In this document: in pieces, positions 9,133-18,135 of the stretch
Numbering within the stretch: the stretch's first letter is position 1
How the letters are laid out: every line of letters starts with the position of its first letter
NCBI GenBank assembly: GCA_019359495.1
Contig: JAHHHF010000076.1
Coordinates: 62,001-126,000 of the forward strand
DNA from: Goleter apudmare HA4340-LM2
Lineage (GTDB): Bacteria; Cyanobacteriota; Cyanobacteriia; Cyanobacteriales; Nostocaceae
Direction: 5' to 3'
DNA: 64,000 nt
Made by a program: the position numbers and the translations under genes
Notes under the pieces: generated by a model
Told to the model about the DNA's origin: nothing
What the model saw: the letters and a program-made list of their open reading frames with translations, nothing else
Database searches by the model: none

Positions 9133-9720
9133 ATGATGCTTTCATCTCCCATAATATTGCAATTTCCATCATCAATGCAAATGACGGACAAACAGTTCTT
9201 TGAATTCTGTCAGGTGAATCGTGACTTACGCATTGAACAGAATAAATTTGGGGAAATTTCAATTATGACACCTACGGGTTCAGAGACAGGTAATCGAGAA
9301 TTTAATATTGCTGTACAATTAGGAACCTGGGCAGAAAAAGATGGTACGGGTATCTGTTTTAGCTCTAGCACAGGATTTACCCTATCAACAGGTGCAAAGC
9401 GATCGCCTGATGCTTCTTGGATAAAATTAGCAAGATGGAACGCACTTTCCAAAGCACAGCAAGAAGGATTTGCGCCTATTTGTCCAGACTTTGTAGTTGA
9501 ACTGATGTCTCCTAGCGATAGTCTCTCAACTCTTCAAGAGAAAATGACAGAATATATGCAAGAACCAGGAGTACAGCTAGGATTACTCATTGACCGTAAG
9601 CAGCGTCAAGTGTATATTTATCGTCCAGGTAAACCAACAGAATGTTTAGATAACCCTGCTAGTGTTAGCTGCGATCCAATTTTACCTGGGTTTATTTTGA
9701 ACTTAAATAAAGTTTGGTAG
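9133..9720 (+). CDS. Uma2 family (DUF820) nuclease-like protein, copy 2
   Basis: The 195-residue second copy begins with two adjacent ATGs; the second (9136) matches the start of copy 1. It keeps SPDASWIKLARW and DFVVELMSPSDS. In the first half it diverges from copies 1 and 3 (AVQLGTWAEKDGTGICFSSS instead of GQLWVWSEQ...), which suggests that this stretch escaped recent conversion. A 34-bp spacer ending GAGGTATAT precedes the start and is repeated before copy 3. As in other Uma2 proteins, nuclease activity is assumed from fold only. Confidence 0.92.
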   Translation: MMLSSPIILQFPSSMQMTDKQFFEFCQVNRDLRIEQNKFGEISIMTPTGSETGNREFNIAVQLGTWAEKDGTGICFSSSTGFTLSTGAKRSPDASWIKLARWNALSKAQQEGFAPICPDFVVELMSPSDSLSTLQEKMTEYMQEPGVQLGLLIDRKQRQVYIYRPGKPTECLDNPASVSCDPILPGFILNLNKVW

Positions 9721-9754
9721 AGCAATATTTTACAGAGAAGTTGTTGAGGTATAT

Positions 9755-10342
9755 ATGATGCTTTCATCTCCCATCATGTTGCAACTTCCATCATCAATGC
9801 AAATGACAGATGAACAGTTCTTTGAATTCTGTCAGGTTAATCGTGACTTACGCATTGAACGGAATAAACTTGGAGAACTATCAATAATGACACCCACTGG
9901 TTCAGAGACGGGAAATCGAGGAGGTAATATATTTGGGCAGTTATGGGTGTGGTCAGAACAAAATGGTACAGGTCTAACTTTTGACTCCAGCACAGGATTT
10001 ACCCTATCAACAGGTGCAAAGCGATCGCCTGATGCTTCCTGGATAAAATTAGCAAGATGGAACGCACTTTCCAAAGCACAGCAAGAAGGTTTTGCACCTA
10101 TTTGTCCAGACTTTGTAGTTGAATTGATGTCCCCTAGTGATAGTCTCTCTCCGCTACAAGAGAAAATGGCAGAATATATGCAAGAACCAGGAGTACAATT
10201 AGGTTTACTAATTGATCGACAGCATCGCCAAGTATATATTTATCGTCCTGGCGAAGCAGCAGAATGTTTAGATAACCCTGCTAGTGTTAGCTGTGATCCA
10301 GTGTTACCTAGTTTTGTTTTGAATTTAAATAAAGTTTGGTAG
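9755..10342 (+). CDS. Uma2 family (DUF820) nuclease-like protein, copy 3
   Basis: The third tandem copy is 195 residues and the most diverged of the set in its C-terminal half (RQHRQVYIYRPGEAAE, LPSFVLNLNKVW). The Asp and Glu core segments are intact. Its first half resembles copy 1 (GQLWVWSEQNGTG) and its middle resembles copy 2 (ARWNALSKAQQEG), so it is a mosaic. It ends 8 bp before the stop codon of the convergent dynamin-like gene, leaving no room for a classical terminator. Confidence 0.92.
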   Translation: MMLSSPIMLQLPSSMQMTDEQFFEFCQVNRDLRIERNKLGELSIMTPTGSETGNRGGNIFGQLWVWSEQNGTGLTFDSSTGFTLSTGAKRSPDASWIKLARWNALSKAQQEGFAPICPDFVVELMSPSDSLSPLQEKMAEYMQEPGVQLGLLIDRQHRQVYIYRPGEAAECLDNPASVSCDPVLPSFVLNLNKVW

Positions 10343-10350
10343 GAGTTGAT

Positions 10351-12549
10351 TCAACTATATTTATCAGCCAAAATTGTATAAGCGTCATTAATTAACCGCA
10401 TCTTTTCCTGCGCTTGTTGTTGTAACTTTGGTTGACCTACAAATAAATCTGGATGCCATTTTTTGACTAAACTTTTATAAGTTTGTTTCACCTCTGCAAA
10501 AGAAACACTCGGTTGTAATCCTAAAACTTGATAAGCGCGTGCAATTTTATCTTTTTGGGCTGCTGTTTTGGGTGGGTTTGGTGCTTTGTGATTTTGGGTT
10601 GTTTGCTGCTGGCTAGCACCAGGCGATCGCATTTCGGCTTTCATGCGCGCTATTTCTTCATCCAGTTCCCAATTGCGAAATTTCGCTTCCAATTCTTCTG
10701 GACGTGGCGAGGGTGAAGCTTTGGGAGGAGGTGGAGGAGATGAGGGAGATGAGGAGGATTTGGGAGGTGGGGGAGTATACTGCTGCTGTTTTTGTTCCTT
10801 GGTTTCCTTGTTTACTGGTGGTGAATATTCTTGCTTTACATAGGTGTATTTTGGTGTTGCTGGATAAGGCTGATAATTTGTAGGTATCTTGGCTTTTTCT
10901 AATGCTTGTAAAAACTGATTAAAACTAGTTTGTAACTGCTGTAATTTTTCTCGCTGCTGAGTGATATCTGATGGCTCTTTACTTACTTCAAAGCGAATTA
11001 CTTTTGCTGTTTGACGCTCATATCCAGTCAAGATTGCTAAACCTTGATTGCTGAAACGAGAAAAATAATCTTCAGATGCATCTATACAAATTTTCGCTAC
11101 CTGTTGATGATAAGATTCCTGATTTGATTTTTCATCAGAATTTTGAATATTTTTGTTTAATAAATAAGAAATACTACCCACAACAGCCGCACCTACAGGG
11201 CCACCCAACAACCAACCAATCCCGCCACCAACGGCTACAGCACCAGTTTCACCCAAATCATTGGTGTTACTGTGCTTTGAGGGTAGAATGATTTGTGGTT
11301 CGCTAGGTAAAGTAATTAATAAATCTTCAGGACGTTCGGCTTGAAAAAAGTCATAGCCTTGATAAAGCCATTTCACTACAGCTAATTGTAATTGCGTCAG
11401 GTCTTTTTTTAAAGTATTTGTTTGCCAAGATTTAAAGTTATTTTCTGCTAATGCTATTGCAGCTTCACTTTGATATTTTGTCAGTAGCTTGGGTAAACTT
11501 AGCCAATCTCGCAACTCAGAGATACTGGTATCAAATCCTTTTTGGATTAACGTTACAGCTTTTTGTTTAATTTCTATTTTGGCTTTATGTTTATCATCAA
11601 ATGCTATGATTTCACTAAGTAGAGGGTCAATTTTATTTTTTAATGATAGTTGGATTTGAGATGCGATCGCTTCCACTCTCGGCAATCGCACACCACTCCG
11701 ATTTTGTTGTAAAATACCAACGATATTTTGCAAAGCGGCTTCAAAGGCTGTTAACCCACTACTAGTAGCAGCCGCAGCATCACCCTTTAACCTGGCTCTT
11801 AAAGCAGGTAACGCATCCACCCGATATAAATTACTAAAACCCGCAGGTAATTCGGCGCGAAAACTTTCCGCTACAAACCGCAGGCGATTTTGTACTTGTT
11901 GTTGCTCATCGGGTTCTAGTAAGTTAATAAAGTTAGCAACAAATATAACTGTTTTAATTCCCCTATCTAATAGCCAATCCCGTAAATTTTCCCGCTCACC
12001 CAAAGTCATTAACTTACGTGCATCTAGTAATTGCACTACTAAATCTGCACTTAAAAGTTGTTCTTTAACTAAATTATCTTGTGCTTCCCGATCATTAGTA
12101 CCAGGTAAATCAACAAATTCTACACCTGTTTCTAAAAACGAATGGGGACAATAAATTTCTACAGATGCAACATCTTTTCGCATCTGTCTATTATTATCAA
12201 GGACTGCAAATTGCTGTAAAACTTCTGTACCACTGCGGTAGATTTCCGTCCCATCCACTAACATGATACGAGTCCGTATATCAGAACCATACTTCACAGT
12301 AATTGCTGCGCCTGTAGTCGGAATTAAATCAATTGGTAAAGCACGACTTCCCAGAATAGCGTTCAATAAAGTAGACTTACCATGATTAAAAGGCCCAAAT
12401 ACCGCAATCCGAAAGTTGGGATTAGTTAAATGATTGCAAACAGTAACAACATCTTGATGCAGTTGCGATCTGCGCTCTAATTCCAGTAAATTACAGGCAG
12501 ATTTGAGCGCATTGACTAAATTCCCATAACTTTCATACTGTTGTTGCAT
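10351..12549 (-). CDS. Dynamin-like GTPase with C-terminal DnaJ domain
   Basis: The 732-residue protein has a GTPase domain with P-loop GPFNHGKS (52-59), switch/G3 DLPGTND and a G4-like FVANF. A long helical region follows, with a glycine-rich hydrophobic hairpin (GAVAVGGGIGWLLGGPVGAA, near residues 430-460) suited to membrane insertion. A Pro/Ser/Lys-rich linker follows, and the last ~63 residues (from 670) form a J domain with intact HPD at 699-701 (VKKWHPDLF). J domains stimulate Hsp70 ATPase, so this could recruit DnaK to a membrane-remodelling GTPase; that link is inferred. It lies downstream of the BDLP-like gene on the same strand, after a 235-bp gap. Bacterial dynamins often work as pairs. 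Confidence 0.9.
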   Translation of the reverse strand: MQQQYESYGNLVNALKSACNLLELERRSQLHQDVVTVCNHLTNPNFRIAVFGPFNHGKSTLLNAILGSRALPIDLIPTTGAAITVKYGSDIRTRIMLVDGTEIYRSGTEVLQQFAVLDNNRQMRKDVASVEIYCPHSFLETGVEFVDLPGTNDREAQDNLVKEQLLSADLVVQLLDARKLMTLGERENLRDWLLDRGIKTVIFVANFINLLEPDEQQQVQNRLRFVAESFRAELPAGFSNLYRVDALPALRARLKGDAAAATSSGLTAFEAALQNIVGILQQNRSGVRLPRVEAIASQIQLSLKNKIDPLLSEIIAFDDKHKAKIEIKQKAVTLIQKGFDTSISELRDWLSLPKLLTKYQSEAAIALAENNFKSWQTNTLKKDLTQLQLAVVKWLYQGYDFFQAERPEDLLITLPSEPQIILPSKHSNTNDLGETGAVAVGGGIGWLLGGPVGAAVVGSISYLLNKNIQNSDEKSNQESYHQQVAKICIDASEDYFSRFSNQGLAILTGYERQTAKVIRFEVSKEPSDITQQREKLQQLQTSFNQFLQALEKAKIPTNYQPYPATPKYTYVKQEYSPPVNKETKEQKQQQYTPPPPKSSSSPSSPPPPPKASPSPRPEELEAKFRNWELDEEIARMKAEMRSPGASQQQTTQNHKAPNPPKTAAQKDKIARAYQVLGLQPSVSFAEVKQTYKSLVKKWHPDLFVGQPKLQQQAQEKMRLINDAYTILADKYS

Positions 12550-12685
12550 AGTTCCCTTTTACCTCGTTCCCAGGTGGAACCTGAGAATGTAGATTAAACG
12601 CCAGAAATACTATCCCTTTCAAGGTAGATATAAATTCTTAAAAATAAATCCCTCTATTACCTCCTTCCTCTGAGTTATCTGCGTT

Positions 12686-12721
12686 CTCTGCGGTTAAAAA
12701 AATTATTTATAAACCGCAGAG
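12686..12721. repeat. Face-to-face CGCAGAGG repeat pair
   Basis: CTCTGCGGTT (12686-12695) and AACCGCAGAG (12712-12721) form a perfect 10-bp inverted repeat around an AT-rich 16-bp centre, followed by GCGCTGAGATAGCAGAG. It is two copies of the dispersed repeat in opposite orientation, sitting between the two dynamin-like genes; it could form a hairpin that limits read-through. Confidence 0.6.
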
Positions 12722-12784
12722 GCGCTGAGATAGCAGAGAAAAGAAATTTGATGAATTATGTTGAAAGGAGTAGAATGAGAAATA

Positions 12785-14866
12785 TTAACTATAATAAGCT
12801 AATAAGTTGCTGTAAGCAGCCTCAATTTTTTGCAACTGATAAATTACATCTTCTTGCAAAGTCTTCAAGCGCTTTAACTCACTATCACGATTAATTTCCC
12901 TTGTTTCTTTCTGCTTGAGGAGATTATCTAACTCAGATTTGCGAGATGTAATATCATCATTTATCCGCTTGCTGACTTCTCTTTCATAAGAGTCAAAGCA
13001 CTCCTTGACTGCATCATATACAGTTGCAGATTGCTCATGCGCGACTTGTGGAAGGTGTTTTACTAACTCTTTCTTGGCTGTTTTAACTAACTCCTTACGT
13101 GCTTGATCTGCTTGCAAAAATCCTACTCCCAAGCCTAATAGTGCAAATCCAATCGGCCCCAGAAAAATACCTGTAACTGCGGTAATTATCCCACCAATAC
13201 CAATGACGGTAAAATAGTTTAATAAAATATTTTTCCAATCGAATCCCGCGCCAGCTAGCGCTACACCAGCCAAGTTTCCTCTAGATAGAGATAATAATCC
13301 CATTGCCCATTTTGCCCATCCAGGAGAGTTATCATCTTCAGTGGTAGTGGTGGGATTAACTCTGACTTTTTGTCCGGTTAACTTTTCGGTAATTTGGTCT
13401 GTAACTTGGCTATAAGATGCGCCATACTGTGCAGCACTACGAGAAAGCTCTCTAAAAGCTGCATTAATATCTTTTTCCGCAGTTAAAGTCCATGCTGAAA
13501 ATTTATCAGTGATGTATTGTTCAAAGGCTTTTTGCAGTGCGGTATTAAATGCATCTCGTTTACCACTGCTGAGGAAATCCAGGATATTTAACTCTGGTTG
13601 ATAGCGGAGGAAGTCATTTTCAAAGGTATTACCTAAGTTTAAAACATAACTACGAAATGACTCAGAAATTGCTCTAGCTTGATTATCCCTGGTAGTGATA
13701 ATTTCTTTTTGGAATTGGTCGCGGATATTTGTGAGTTTGTTAAATTCTGGTTCTACAGAATTTATACGTTGTTTCAACTCATCTACATCTTTATCGAGTA
13801 AAGGTAGCCTTCTATCTATGGCTTCGCGGGTATGATTGCAAGCTTGTCTAGCTAATGTTCTTACTTGACGCAGTTCAGCGATCGCCCGTTCTCTAGTCAA
13901 AAAAGTATTCAAGGCTCCCATAAATTCTGGAAAGCCAGTCCCCGTTAAATCTGCTTGGGGATTTTTCAGTCTTCTTCTGAGTGCTTGAATTGATGAAAGT
14001 TCAAACACCCGCTCATTGTAAATATATTGTCCGTCTACATGACAATATTCCGCCAAATTCGCTTGAAATACTTGCCTTAGTCTATCTTCTGCGGCGGTTA
14101 ACTCCTCCACATCATCTGGATCAATCAATGATTCTTTTACCTGATCCCAAGCGTTGATTAAGAAGAAAACCGATAATCCTCTACCTTTGATGTAATTTTC
14201 TAAGTAGCGCCGTTCACCCAAGGTACAAGGTTGTGATGCTCTCATGACAAACAGAATTGCATGGCAATTATTCACATAACCTAAAGATAATTCGTTCCGC
14301 GCTTCTGTATCATTTAACCCAGGACTATCGACAATTTCAATCCCTTTTTCTAGCAACGTCAAAGGATACTCAACAACAGCATAATCCACATCAGGGAATG
14401 CTTGCTTTTTCTCTTGTTCTAGTTTTTTAGCTTCGGCTGGGTCAATGGTATATTTATATTTAAAGTTCTGAAAATCTAGCTGCTCTGGATGTTTACCATC
14501 ATTAAAATGAATTGTCACCTTTTTTTCTGGACCGTAGCGCAAAACTGTTAGCACTGCGGTACAGGGATTAACATCGCTAGGTAGTAAATTCTCACCAATC
14601 AAGGCATTCAAAAAGGTGCTTTTTCCTCGTTTCATATCCCCTAAAACTAAGAGACGAAATACACCTTGCTTGAGATTTTTACTAGCTGCTGTAATATCTT
14701 CAATATCTCGTTCCAAGCTGAGTTTTCCTGATGTAGAATCTCCGTCAAACTCAGCTTTACTGATTGTTTCTGCAAGTTTACTTAGTGATATAGAAATATC
14801 TACTCTGACTTGAGCTACGCGTTCTAAATCATTAATAAATTTATCAGCTGCTACTTGATTGCTCAT
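12785..14866 (-). CDS. bdlp: Bacterial dynamin-like protein BDLP
   Basis: The 693 residues equal the length of the structurally studied Nostoc punctiforme BDLP, and recalled sequence agrees across the GTPase domain. P-loop GDMKRGKS spans 76-83 (Lys82), with DSPGLND as G3 and LINAWDQ as the G4 region. The neck and trunk are helical, and the paddle is the hydrophobic stretch around 570-610 (VIGIGGIITAVTGIFLGPIG). The family binds lipid, self-assembles in a nucleotide-dependent way and tubulates membrane; the in vivo role is unsettled. It is preceded by a small membrane protein gene 16 bp upstream and followed by a second dynamin-like gene, so the partners may act together. Confidence 0.96.
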   Translation of the reverse strand: MSNQVAADKFINDLERVAQVRVDISISLSKLAETISKAEFDGDSTSGKLSLERDIEDITAASKNLKQGVFRLLVLGDMKRGKSTFLNALIGENLLPSDVNPCTAVLTVLRYGPEKKVTIHFNDGKHPEQLDFQNFKYKYTIDPAEAKKLEQEKKQAFPDVDYAVVEYPLTLLEKGIEIVDSPGLNDTEARNELSLGYVNNCHAILFVMRASQPCTLGERRYLENYIKGRGLSVFFLINAWDQVKESLIDPDDVEELTAAEDRLRQVFQANLAEYCHVDGQYIYNERVFELSSIQALRRRLKNPQADLTGTGFPEFMGALNTFLTRERAIAELRQVRTLARQACNHTREAIDRRLPLLDKDVDELKQRINSVEPEFNKLTNIRDQFQKEIITTRDNQARAISESFRSYVLNLGNTFENDFLRYQPELNILDFLSSGKRDAFNTALQKAFEQYITDKFSAWTLTAEKDINAAFRELSRSAAQYGASYSQVTDQITEKLTGQKVRVNPTTTTEDDNSPGWAKWAMGLLSLSRGNLAGVALAGAGFDWKNILLNYFTVIGIGGIITAVTGIFLGPIGFALLGLGVGFLQADQARKELVKTAKKELVKHLPQVAHEQSATVYDAVKECFDSYEREVSKRINDDITSRKSELDNLLKQKETREINRDSELKRLKTLQEDVIYQLQKIEAAYSNLLAYYS

Positions 14867-14882
14867 AATAATTTCATCCTAA

Positions 14883-15224
14883 TTAAGGCTTGTTTTTGGG
14901 AAAATCAAAAAATAATTTGTAAGATATCCAACCCAGTACACCGACAATTACCACCCCAGCAACCACAGAGGCGACTCTGACTGCTACTAGCGCCGCTACA
15001 CCAATAGCAAATAGTTTCACGCCGATAATCACTTTTTTCATCCACGGTTTTTGAAAATGTTCCGGCTGATGCTTTACAGTTTGATTAACAGGCGCGTCAG
15101 AAGTATAGATATCAGACTCCATTTCCCGTAGTCGTAGTTCCACTTCTCGCTGTCGCAGTATACGTTCGCGTTGTTCTATTTCTTTATAGCGATCGCTTTG
15201 TGATTCCATTGGTGTCCACCCCAT
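14883..15224 (-). CDS. Small membrane protein upstream of BDLP
   Basis: I do not recognise a family. The 113-residue protein has an N-terminal charged helix of roughly 35 residues rich in Arg and Glu (RERILRQREVELRLREMESD), likely a coiled coil, then a linker, and two close hydrophobic segments from about residue 65 to 105 (VKLFAIGVAALVAVRVASV, VAGVVIVGVLGWISY). An alternative ATG at 15209 would give a protein five residues shorter. With only 16 bp to the BDLP start it is almost certainly co-transcribed, and it may be a membrane anchor or adaptor for the dynamin-like proteins; that role is inferred from position alone. Confidence 0.75.
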   Translation of the reverse strand: MGWTPMESQSDRYKEIEQRERILRQREVELRLREMESDIYTSDAPVNQTVKHQPEHFQKPWMKKVIIGVKLFAIGVAALVAVRVASVVAGVVIVGVLGWISYKLFFDFPKNKP

Positions 15225-15601
15225 CTAGGACAATGAAAAAATATCCGCACTCACGGCAATTATATGTATTTTATGTTACTTAATTATAGATATCCTCAGT
15301 AAAATTAACAGTTGCAGTAAAAAACAGGCAAATTTATCAGATATTAGCTTCCCAAAACCGCAATGACTTTCCGGAAATGAGTGATTGTATTTCATCGCCC
15401 ATTGATTGTGTGGCAAAATTATGCGATGGCTTTGCCAGCCCTACTGCACGGGGTGCATTTGTCCTACTCTTAAACAGTAGGGGAGGCATTTTTAGAAAAA
15501 ACGCCTTGACAGTATACAGGCGATCGCATTTATAACAAGGCTTCAATACTGCTACCGCTATAAGCCAAAATTTTTATAGATAGAACTTAGGTCAAGGCAA
15601 A
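15225..15601. other. Intergenic region upstream of cysteine synthase
   Basis: This 377-bp gap separates the divergent small membrane protein and cysteine synthase genes. It holds a HIP1 octamer near 15520, a small inverted repeat CCTACT/AGTAGG around 15463-15481, and the promoter candidate listed separately. The open frames here have no protein-like composition and I see no gene. Confidence 0.6.
15506..15536 (+). promoter_or_regulatory. Candidate sigma70-type promoter for cysteine synthase
   Basis: A consensus -35 TTGACA (15506-15511) is followed after 18 bp by TTATAA (15530-15535). The spacer contains a HIP1 site. The predicted start would give a leader of roughly 60 nt before the cysteine synthase ATG at 15602. 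Confidence 0.5.
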
Positions 15602-16576
15602 ATGAATATTAAAAATGGCTTCGTTGGTACCGTGGGGAACACACCCCTAATTCGTTTAAACAGCTTTAGTGAAGAAACAGGGTGCGAAATCCTTGCTAAA
15701 GCAGAATTTCTCAATCCTGGTGGTTCCGTTAAAGACCGCGCTGCATTGTATATCATCGAAGATGCGGAAAAGAAAGGCTTACTCAAACCCGGTGGTACGG
15801 TAGTTGAAGGTACTGCTGGTAATACTGGCATTGGACTAGCCCATATTTGCAATGCCAAAGGCTATAAGTGTTTAATTATCATTCCCAACACCCAGTCACA
15901 AGAAAAGATAGACGCACTCACCACACTGGGCGCAGAAGTCCGCACTGTCCCCGCCGTACCTTACAAAGACCCCAACAACTACGTTAAGCTATCTGGCAGA
16001 ATTGCAGATGAATTAGATAACGCCATCTGGGCAAACCAGTTTGATAACTTAGCTAACCGCCTTGCCCACTACGAGACTACAGGCCCAGAAATTTGGGCAC
16101 AGACAGATGGTAAAGTAGACGCTTGGACAGCCTCAACCGGTACTGGTGGCACCTATGCGGGTGTATCGCTGTATTTAAAAGAAAAAAATCCGGCAGTTAA
16201 ATGTATCGTAGCTGACCCTCTGGGTAGCGGAATTTACAGCTACTTAAAAACAGGCGAAATCAAGATAGAAGGTAATTCCATCACCGAAGGCATTGGTAAC
16301 AGTCGCATCACAGCCAATATGGCAGGCGCACCTGCTGATGATGCAATTCAGATTGATGACAAAGAAGCTTTACAGGTAGTGTATCAATTACTCAGAAAAG
16401 ATGGACTATTAATGGGTGGTTCCACAGGGATTAACGTAGCGGCTGCTGTGGCGATCGCCAAGCAATTAGGCCCTGGGCATACCATCGTTACCATTTTGTG
16501 TGATAGTGGTTCCCGGTATCAATCACGGATCTTCAACCGCGAATGGCTAGCAGCAAAAGGACTTTCTGTAGATTAG
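15602..16576 (+). CDS. cysK: Cysteine synthase (O-acetylserine sulfhydrylase)
   Basis: The 324-residue PLP fold-type II enzyme carries the Schiff-base lysine in [12 protein letters not shown] (Lys44), the substrate loop [12 protein letters not shown] and the phosphate-binding loop [11 protein letters not shown]. Length and motifs fit O-acetylserine (thiol)-lyase, which makes cysteine from O-acetylserine and sulfide in the cytoplasm. Cyanobacteria hold several paralogues of this fold, and the [16 protein letters not shown] pattern could also belong to a related cysteine-synthase-like branch, so the symbol is tentative. The cysE gene that makes its substrate is also in this window (50203-50967) but not linked. 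A near-consensus promoter lies upstream. Confidence 0.9.
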   Translation: MNIKNGFVGTVGNTPLIRLNSFSEETGCEILAKAEFLNPGGSVKDRAALYIIEDAEKKGLLKPGGTVVEGTAGNTGIGLAHICNAKGYKCLIIIPNTQSQEKIDALTTLGAEVRTVPAVPYKDPNNYVKLSGRIADELDNAIWANQFDNLANRLAHYETTGPEIWAQTDGKVDAWTASTGTGGTYAGVSLYLKEKNPAVKCIVADPLGSGIYSYLKTGEIKIEGNSITEGIGNSRITANMAGAPADDAIQIDDKEALQVVYQLLRKDGLLMGGSTGINVAAAVAIAKQLGPGHTIVTILCDSGSRYQSRIFNREWLAAKGLSVD

Positions 16577-16602
16577 TTAGGATTCAATGGTCAAGTGTCA
16601 AG

Positions 16603-16650
16603 GGTCAAAAACTTAAGACTTTTGACAAATGACCAATAACAAATGACAAA
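16603..16650. repeat. AATGACAAATGAC-type repeat at a gene start
   Basis: Short A-rich units (TTTTGACAAATGACCAATAA, CAAATGACAAAC) follow cysK and run into the next gene so that one unit supplies its ATG at 16643. Similar strings occur at about 29699-29770, 41433-41485, 50160-50200 and 63420-63482. Confidence 0.5.
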
Positions 16651-16972
16651 CACTAAACCATCACACCTACCCACAACAGACCCCTCTGATGCACCGAGGT
16701 GTGTACGGGTGTGTCAAAATCGCACCTGTAGAAAACAAGGTTCTGTAGAGGTATTAGCAGCTTTTGTCGCTTTACCTGTGGCTGGGGTGATGGTGACTGC
16801 TAGCGGCTGCTTAGGACAATGTGGTAATGGCCCGATAGTGTTGATATTACCAGAAATAGTCTGGTATAGCGGTGTTCAACCCCAAGAAGTACCTTTACTG
16901 GTAGAACAACATTTATTAGGTGGCCAAAGAGTCAGGTATATGCTTTATTATCGGTTTCATCCCCAGGGATAA
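16643..16972 (+). CDS. Thioredoxin-like 2Fe-2S ferredoxin family protein
   Basis: The 109-residue protein has four cysteines in the pattern of thioredoxin-like [2Fe-2S] ferredoxins: CQNRTCRKQGS (first pair, four residues between) and ASGCLGQCGNGP (second pair, three residues between). Such proteins carry a 2Fe-2S cluster; homologous domains also occur as the NuoE-type subunit of complex I and hydrogenases. The electron partner is unknown. It follows cysteine synthase on the same strand after 66 bp, which hints at a link to sulfur or redox metabolism. The ATG used lies inside a dispersed A-rich repeat, with no good Shine-Dalgarno sequence. Confidence 0.88.
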   Translation: MTNTKPSHLPTTDPSDAPRCVRVCQNRTCRKQGSVEVLAAFVALPVAGVMVTASGCLGQCGNGPIVLILPEIVWYSGVQPQEVPLLVEQHLLGGQRVRYMLYYRFHPQG

Positions 16973-17028
16973 AGCTGTTTAAAAATATATAAACTCTGCA
17001 CTCTTTGTTGACTGAAGTGAGGCATCTA

Positions 17029-17931
17029 ATGAACATTCAGCAGCTACGTCAATCGTTGAAAATGAAGTGGCTGAGTTACTACCAACAAAATCGCACTTGG
17101 TTGGTAAAAATGCGGATTTGGGCGACTTATAACGATCTGCGGCGTCCTTCCTCTGGTTTTATTTTGGCTACTTTGTCTGTGTTAGAGCCACAATTTGAGG
17201 AGATACTTACTTTTATCTTGGATCTGAATAACAATCCTGATCAGATAGTTGCTGCCTTGGGTCTCAACTTCAATCCCGATGAGGAGCTAATTTTAACATC
17301 ATCTGAGTATTTTCCGATCGCCAACCAAATTTCTGATGATGTCCTTTTAGAGACTAATACTGAAGATGAATGTTTCTCTTTGGCTGTAAGTGATACTGAA
17401 GTATCTTCTGAATCTCCTACCAAATTTCCAGATGATCAGCCTATTCTGGGTCTGGCACATCAAGAGAAACTTGTGTCATTAGCTACAGTTAATAATCCCG
17501 TTGCTCATGGAGTCACAAGCGATCGCCAACCTGTAGCATCCGTTGCCGTGGCTACTCAAAGCAGACCGGAATCCCTCGCCAAGTTGCTGCTATCTGACAA
17601 ACCTCCTTCTGAGATTCCACGTCCACAACCACCAGTGCGAATCCCTTCCAGTGCGTCACTAGTCATGCCTAAGGAAGTACCCCGCCCGACTAAAACTCTA
17701 CCACCGTTGGTAAATAGCGAGGTTTCTACTAACGGCAAAACCCTACCATCAATGACTGTAGCTATTAAAATTCCCAACGACGGCAAACCAGCAAAAATCC
17801 AATTAAAAAGTCTTGCTTACAAAGCTAAACCATCACTTAGCAGTAATGCTCGTAGTTTACCTTCTTGGGTAGATGAGTTTTGCCAAGGCTCAGAATGGAA
17901 CCCTGAAGAAGCTATTTTTGTGGAATTTTGA
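17029..17931 (+). CDS. DUF5331-type cyanobacterial protein
   Basis: The ATG at 17029 (MNIQQLRQSLKMKWLSYYQ) is chosen; an in-frame TTG lies 24 bp upstream. The first ~85 residues form a conserved cyanobacterial domain rich in Trp and aromatic residues (RRPSSGFILATLSVLEPQ, ALGLNFNPDEELIL). The middle is acidic and Ser/Thr/Pro-rich and probably unstructured, and the last ~30 residues (SLPSWVDEFCQGSEWNPEEA) form a short conserved C-terminal motif. Two small conserved ends joined by a disordered linker suggest an adaptor or scaffold. No enzyme motif is visible and the function is unknown. Confidence 0.8.
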   Translation: MNIQQLRQSLKMKWLSYYQQNRTWLVKMRIWATYNDLRRPSSGFILATLSVLEPQFEEILTFILDLNNNPDQIVAALGLNFNPDEELILTSSEYFPIANQISDDVLLETNTEDECFSLAVSDTEVSSESPTKFPDDQPILGLAHQEKLVSLATVNNPVAHGVTSDRQPVASVAVATQSRPESLAKLLLSDKPPSEIPRPQPPVRIPSSASLVMPKEVPRPTKTLPPLVNSEVSTNGKTLPSMTVAIKIPNDGKPAKIQLKSLAYKAKPSLSSNARSLPSWVDEFCQGSEWNPEEAIFVEF

Positions 17932-18135
17932 AAGAAAATGAAATGTTGGGAGATGAGGAGATGGGGAGATATAAGGAGTACATATATATTTCCCATGCCT
18001 CATACCTCATGCTCTTTTACAGGGTTTTTCAAGTAGTAGGGAACATCCACAATCTTCTGATACATACAATAATCCTACTGGTGCCGTACCCCTACTACGA
18101 GGATCTCTGATTCAATTACCTAGAAACTGCTGTAA

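Larger units (their letters stand above)
8514..10342 (+). repeat. Three tandem 622-bp units, each with a Uma2 gene
   Basis: The equivalent ATGs lie at 8514, 9136 and 9758, so both steps are exactly 622 bp, spacer included. Bases 8844-9152 and 9466-9774 (309 bp, across a stop codon, spacer and next start) show no difference by eye. Copies 2 and 3 instead share the block around 9430-9465 / 10050-10087, while copies 1 and 3 share features in the first half. That mosaic pattern indicates duplication followed by partial gene conversion. Confidence 0.9.

Noticed and set aside
15337-15546. 69-codon minus-strand frame upstream of cysteine synthase
   Set aside because: It runs across the likely promoter and repeat-like sequence, with no protein-like pattern.
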